This document shows, piece by piece, positions 41,319 through 44,310 of a DNA stretch of 44,310 nucleotides; position 1 is the stretch's first letter; each line of letters starts with the position of its first letter. The stretch covers positions 1 through 44,310 of the forward strand of contig NZ_JAQIIO010000015.1 of NCBI RefSeq assembly GCF_027891095.1. Reading direction: 5' to 3'. The translations under genes and the position numbers were made by a program. This DNA is from Aliiroseovarius salicola (GTDB taxonomy: Bacteria > Pseudomonadota > Alphaproteobacteria > Rhodobacterales > Rhodobacteraceae). The notes beneath the pieces are model-generated. The model saw nothing but the letters and a program-made list of their open reading frames with translations, made no database searches and was not told the origin of the DNA.

Positions 41319-41445
41319 CTGTTGGGCAAGTTTCAACCACACTCAGCTAGGCTAGGATGACTGCCCCTTATTCCGCGCAGAGGCCGCGCCAATCGGTAGG
41401 AGCAGCAGTACTTCTGAGATTGGAGACTAGGTTCTCAGATGGAGC
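41319..41445 (-). repeat. IS6-family 3'-end remnant
   Basis: CTGTTGGG at the left is a degenerate terminal CTGTCAGA. The next ~115 bp align with the intact element's left end: ACTCAGCTAGGCTAGG, then GATGACTGCCCCTTAT at the position of the transposase stop, then AGGCCGCGCCAATCGGT and GAGCAGCAG. Same orientation as the other four copies. More diverged than the pair at 6629 and 16713, so it is older. Confidence 0.65.
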
Positions 41446-41490
41446 CCTTTAGAATAAAACAGCACCCGCTCGCCGTTCAACCATCCAAAC

Positions 41491-41587
41491 CTGTGGCCCC
41501 AACTGGGGCAACGACGTTCAGAGATCGCCCTAGCAACCCTTAACATCAAGTCTTCATGAAAGTGGCTGGGGTGGTAGGATTCGAACC
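41491..41587 (-). repeat. tRNA-Gln 3'-end-like repeat, copy C
   Basis: On the minus strand: T-arm GGTTCGAATCCTACC, acceptor strand CACCCCA, discriminator G and CCA, followed by downstream flank with a GCCCCAGTTGGGGC hairpin. It is the most tRNA-like copy, but DNA upstream of the T-loop does not continue as tRNA-Gln: the T-stem has two mismatches and no anticodon arm exists. It matches copy B over its whole length and copy A over the flank. Confidence 0.7.
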
Positions 41588-41724
41588 ATCCGCACCAATC
41601 GCAAACAAAATTTGCCTAGTACGTGGAAGGTGTGGCAGCGGTTGGGGCGACTTGTTCTCTGAAGCCAAAGCCGATGTTCTAGCCGCTTGCAAAAACAGTA
41701 TTAGGTCCCAAACAAGTACAACAA

Positions 41725-43395
41725 TTAATCTGGCATCCCCGCATCGCGCATAGCGTTATAATACCGCTCGCGGTCAGCATCGTGTTGAAAAGGCGTGTTT
41801 CGAAACGTTGATAGGCGGAAATCGGGACTAACTTTCAGGTAGTCATCAACTTCTTTTCGCGCTTCTTCTAGTCTTCCCATCTCAACGAGTGTGGCAATCA
41901 ATACTCTTCGGGGTGGGAGAGAAGTTGGATATTGCGCCATTCCCAACCGTGCCAAGGTTTCAGCTTCCTCGTAGTCACCAATGAAAAACCGTGATTGGGC
42001 TGCATTGAAATTATACCAACCCGGATAGCGAGGATTCACACGTTTTGCCTTGTCGTTCCACTCAATGGCCTCAGCAGCGTCTCCCATGAGCGACCGTAAA
42101 AATCCCATATTGTACAATACATCCGCATCGTTCTGATTCTTCTCGAGCGCGCGTTGAAACGCAGCAAGGGCGAAGTTATGGTCCTGATCTGCAAACAGGT
42201 GCAACATCCCCATCCTAAAATGACTTCGATAGTCAGATTGGCTGATCTCAAGTGCTTGCTCAGCGTGGTAGCGAGCCAGACGAACGGCTTTTTCCGGATC
42301 GTCGGCTGCACCAAAACGATAAAGGCTCAAGTACCGCCCACTCAGCTCCAAGTGCGCCGCTAAATAGTCAGGATCCAGTTCAATTGCCTGCGTCAGAAGC
42401 TCGACAGATTTCAAGCGACCATCGCGCGTAAGGCGGTTGGAAGCGGCTTCAGCTCTCATGAACAGGTCGTATGCGTGCGCGCTTTCAGAAGGTCGAGAAT
42501 TGACCGCTGCAATTTCTTCTTCCAACACAACGACGTTCAATGTCGATACGATCTGCTCAACAATGGCGGTATGTGCCTGCAGTGCTCCCTCGCCTGATAA
42601 ATCATATTGGTCGGCCCAAATGGTACGTTCGGAAGCTGCGTCAATCAATTCGGCATTGACTGAAAGTCCCTCGCCCAGTTCATGAATGCTTCCGTCGAGG
42701 ATATACCCCACGCCCATTTCACGTCCGATACCGCGTGCCGTTCCAGGACTGTTCTTAAATGTCATCGAGGTCGGTCCGGCGATCACAAAAATCTGGGGAA
42801 ACTTTGAAAGCTGCGTGCGGATGGATGTACTGAACCCGGCAGCCAGATATTCAAGATCGGATTTGCCCGACTGATTGTCAAACGGCAGAACAATTAATGA
42901 AGGTTCATTCGGCAAAGCCGGGGATGCGACATCGGTTGTATCCCGCATAGTGAAAAAGTAGCCCTGTATGCCAGCAAAGACGGCCAGTGCGACGGCAGCA
43001 ATGGAAGGCAAAAACCACCGACGTTTCGTGCTAAAAATGCCAGCTTGCCGTGTATTGTGTTTTGCGGGGACCAGACGGTAACCCTTCTTGGGATAGGTCT
43101 GCAAGATGCTGTGATCTGTGTCCTCCAATACTCTCCTGATATCAACAATACATTGCCCCAGGCTGTCGTCGGTCACAAAGGTATCCGGCCAGACATTTTC
43201 AATAAGCGCGGTTTTCGACACAACATGTCCGGCGCGCGACACGAGAAAGGCCAATACTTCTGTGCTTTGTCGCCGTAACCGAATTGTTTGACCGCTGGCG
43301 CTCTTCAACTCCTTTTCCCGAATGAGAAATTGGGACCTACCGAGCCAAATCGCATCCTCAGATTTAGCAGAAATTTCTGAATTTTCTCCGGACAT
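41725..43395 (-). CDS. CadC-like membrane transcriptional regulator with TolB-like and TPR domains
   Basis: 556 residues. N-terminal OmpR/CadC winged helix (~15-110; LRRQSTEVLAFLVSRAGHVV, SKTALIENVWPDTFVTDDSL and TYPKKGYRLV), one transmembrane helix (~125-147; FLPSIAAVALAVFAGIQGYF), then an extracytoplasmic TolB/FlgO-like region (~165-290; LIVLPFDNQSGKSDLEYLAA, GRGIGREMGVGYILDGSI) and TPR repeats (~300-530; AIEWNDKAKRVNPRYPGWYN). The layout lets it sense a periplasmic signal and bind DNA directly. It is divergent from the lyase-like gene (83 bp) and so probably controls it, perhaps with the rest of the polysaccharide locus. Confidence 0.9.
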   Translation of the reverse strand: MSGENSEISAKSEDAIWLGRSQFLIREKELKSASGQTIRLRRQSTEVLAFLVSRAGHVVSKTALIENVWPDTFVTDDSLGQCIVDIRRVLEDTDHSILQTYPKKGYRLVPAKHNTRQAGIFSTKRRWFLPSIAAVALAVFAGIQGYFFTMRDTTDVASPALPNEPSLIVLPFDNQSGKSDLEYLAAGFSTSIRTQLSKFPQIFVIAGPTSMTFKNSPGTARGIGREMGVGYILDGSIHELGEGLSVNAELIDAASERTIWADQYDLSGEGALQAHTAIVEQIVSTLNVVVLEEEIAAVNSRPSESAHAYDLFMRAEAASNRLTRDGRLKSVELLTQAIELDPDYLAAHLELSGRYLSLYRFGAADDPEKAVRLARYHAEQALEISQSDYRSHFRMGMLHLFADQDHNFALAAFQRALEKNQNDADVLYNMGFLRSLMGDAAEAIEWNDKAKRVNPRYPGWYNFNAAQSRFFIGDYEEAETLARLGMAQYPTSLPPRRVLIATLVEMGRLEEARKEVDDYLKVSPDFRLSTFRNTPFQHDADRERYYNAMRDAGMPD

Positions 43396-43478
43396 TTCGG
43401 ATCACCCCTGTCGTCCTAGGATAGCGGTTGGAAGCTGTTCAAAGCAACCGCGCATCGAGTTCGCAAAGGAGTAGCAAA

Positions 43479-44150
43479 ATGAAAATTGATCTGACATGTC
43501 GAGCATTCGTTGCCGCCGCATTACCCGCATGTTTGGCGGTGAGCGGTGCCCATGCAAACGAATTCCAAATATTCGCGCCTGACGAAGCATCGCTAACCGT
43601 GTCAGATGGGGTTGTCACGGCTCAACTTAGCTCAGACGGATGTGCCCCTGGTTTCGAAACAGCTTGTTCGGCAACAAGGCAGCGCACCGAGTACCAATCG
43701 TCAAGTGCACACAGGCACGGTGATCGCATAGCCTATCGATGGGAAGTCAACGTTCCCTCTGACAATATCTTGAACGCAGTAGACAACCATCTGTATGCAG
43801 TACGTTTTTTAGCCGGAGAGACACCGGTACTGCAATTTATTGTCGGAAACGAATACGGCTATGAAGTGAACCGCAAAACTTGCTTTGGTCCCGACACCTT
43901 CGGCGAGTGGCACAGCGTTGAAGTACGGGTGATGTGGGATTCGACCAAGAAAAAGAGCCTAAAGGACAAAACGCCCGGCGAAATTCACATAATTTGCGAT
44001 GGCAACGAAGTGTTTTCCAAAACTGGCCGCCCAAACATAAAAGAGGGCGATATGGTTAACTTCTCGCTTGGTCTGGAGGGGGCATTGAAACTTGCCGACG
44101 GCGACAAGGTGTCTGTGTCCTATCGCAACATTGAGATTGGCTCTTGGTGA
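43479..44150 (+). CDS. Secreted polysaccharide-lyase-like protein (heparin lyase I-like family)
   Basis: 223 residues with a signal peptide (RAFVAAALPACLAVSGAHAN). The mature part resembles the beta-jelly-roll lyase family related to heparin lyase I: QRTEYQSSSAHRHGDRIAYR (a key RTE motif near the start), YAVRFLAGETPVLQFIVG, GEWHSVEVRVMWDSTKKKS and a C-terminal VNFSLGLEGALKLADGDKVS followed by VSYRNIEIGS. Lyases of this fold cleave uronic-acid-containing polymers by beta-elimination, but some relatives only bind glycans. Four cysteines are visible. Start at the ATG after GGAGTAGCAAA; an upstream in-frame ATG has no site. It may act on the polymer made by the neighbouring synthase or on host or algal glycans. 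Confidence 0.75.
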   Translation: MKIDLTCRAFVAAALPACLAVSGAHANEFQIFAPDEASLTVSDGVVTAQLSSDGCAPGFETACSATRQRTEYQSSSAHRHGDRIAYRWEVNVPSDNILNAVDNHLYAVRFLAGETPVLQFIVGNEYGYEVNRKTCFGPDTFGEWHSVEVRVMWDSTKKKSLKDKTPGEIHIICDGNEVFSKTGRPNIKEGDMVNFSLGLEGALKLADGDKVSVSYRNIEIGSW

Positions 44151-44182
44151 TTAAGTTGAAGCTTAACGGTAAATCTTTGGCA

Positions 44183-44204
44183 GGGAGCGGTGCCGATCGC
44201 TCCC
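44183..44204 (+). terminator. Possible terminator hairpin after the lyase-like gene
   Basis: GGGAGCG and CGCTCCC form a perfect 7-bp stem around an 8-base loop, 33 bp after the stop codon. No T-run follows, so it may be a processing or rho-linked structure instead of an intrinsic terminator. The remaining ~105 bp to the window end show nothing recognisable. Confidence 0.35.
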
Positions 44205-44310
44205 ACTAATGCCAATGGCATCTTGGTCCCCTGAGCCGAGTCTTGGAACATTCGTGGCAATATGCAGCTCTGAGCCCGCCGTGAAAATTTGACCAGAGCT
44301 GGCCTTTGGA

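Noticed and set aside
41563-41587. tRNA gene on the minus strand
   Set aside because: Only the T-arm and acceptor end match tRNA-Gln. The D-arm, anticodon arm and 5' acceptor strand are missing, and the T-stem has mismatches.

Overview
The window looks like an accessory-rich stretch of chromosome or large plasmid from an alphaproteobacterium of the Roseobacter group (Rhodobacterales). This is inferred from gene content (TRAP transporter with a Tat-exported binding protein, Pot-type ABC operon with short-chain dehydrogenases, LuxR-type solo regulator, CmcI-like methyltransferase) and from general sequence character; no rRNA, complete tRNA or other phylogenetic marker is present.

Layout. (1) 1-5.1 kb: a leftward operon for an N-formylglutamate amidohydrolase-family enzyme and a three-part TRAP transporter, divergent from an RpiR-type regulator. 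A 26-bp near-perfect palindrome lies between them. (2) 5.1-7.5 kb: a scar zone with a tRNA-Gln 3'-end-like repeat, an internally deleted IS6-family element, a quinone reductase gene and a primase/helicase fragment fused to another IS end. (3) 7.5-16.7 kb: ten closely packed rightward genes. They encode a CDP-6-deoxyhexose pathway with a sugar C-methyltransferase, plus GtrB-like, GtrA-like and GT-C-like surface glycosylation proteins. The cluster lies between two almost identical, directly repeated IS6-family ends. (4) 16.7-18 kb: a second tRNA-Gln-like scar, a decayed sugar O-acetyltransferase gene and a 7-bp tandem repeat. (5) 18-24.5 kb: a LuxR-type regulator divergent from a Pot-type ABC transporter operon ending in two short-chain dehydrogenases. 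(6) 25-29.8 kb: a SpoIIE-type phosphatase fused to an RsbW-like ATPase, a STAS protein and a Na/Pi-cotransporter-like protein in one operon, divergent from a small periplasmic binding protein. (7) 30.2-32.7 kb: an AraC-type regulator divergent from a Tat-exported isochorismatase-family hydrolase and a secreted protein of unknown function. (8) 33.3-34.1 kb: a complete IS6-family element. (9) 34.4-44.2 kb: an exopolysaccharide-like locus with an expansin-like secreted protein, a 1152-residue GH18-like/CE4/GT2 fusion, a large DUF3131 protein, a CadC-like TPR regulator and a secreted polysaccharide-lyase-like protein.

How the genes may work together. Regions 3 and 9 are both cell-surface carbohydrate modules. 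Region 3 could make a C-methyl-branched 6-deoxyhexose and add it to a surface glycan through an undecaprenyl-phosphate carrier. Region 9 resembles PgaB (deacetylase plus hydrolase) and PgaC (synthase) joined into one chain, with accessory secreted proteins. Five IS6-family traces, all in the same orientation, and three tRNA-Gln-like repeats, also all in one orientation, suggest the region was built by repeated insertion and IS-mediated cointegration. No integrase gene is visible. The novelty candidates I rate highest are the GH18-like/CE4/GT2 fusion with its altered GH18 active site and its neighbours, the IS-bounded branched-sugar unit, and the phosphatase/STAS operon tied to a phosphate-transporter-like protein.
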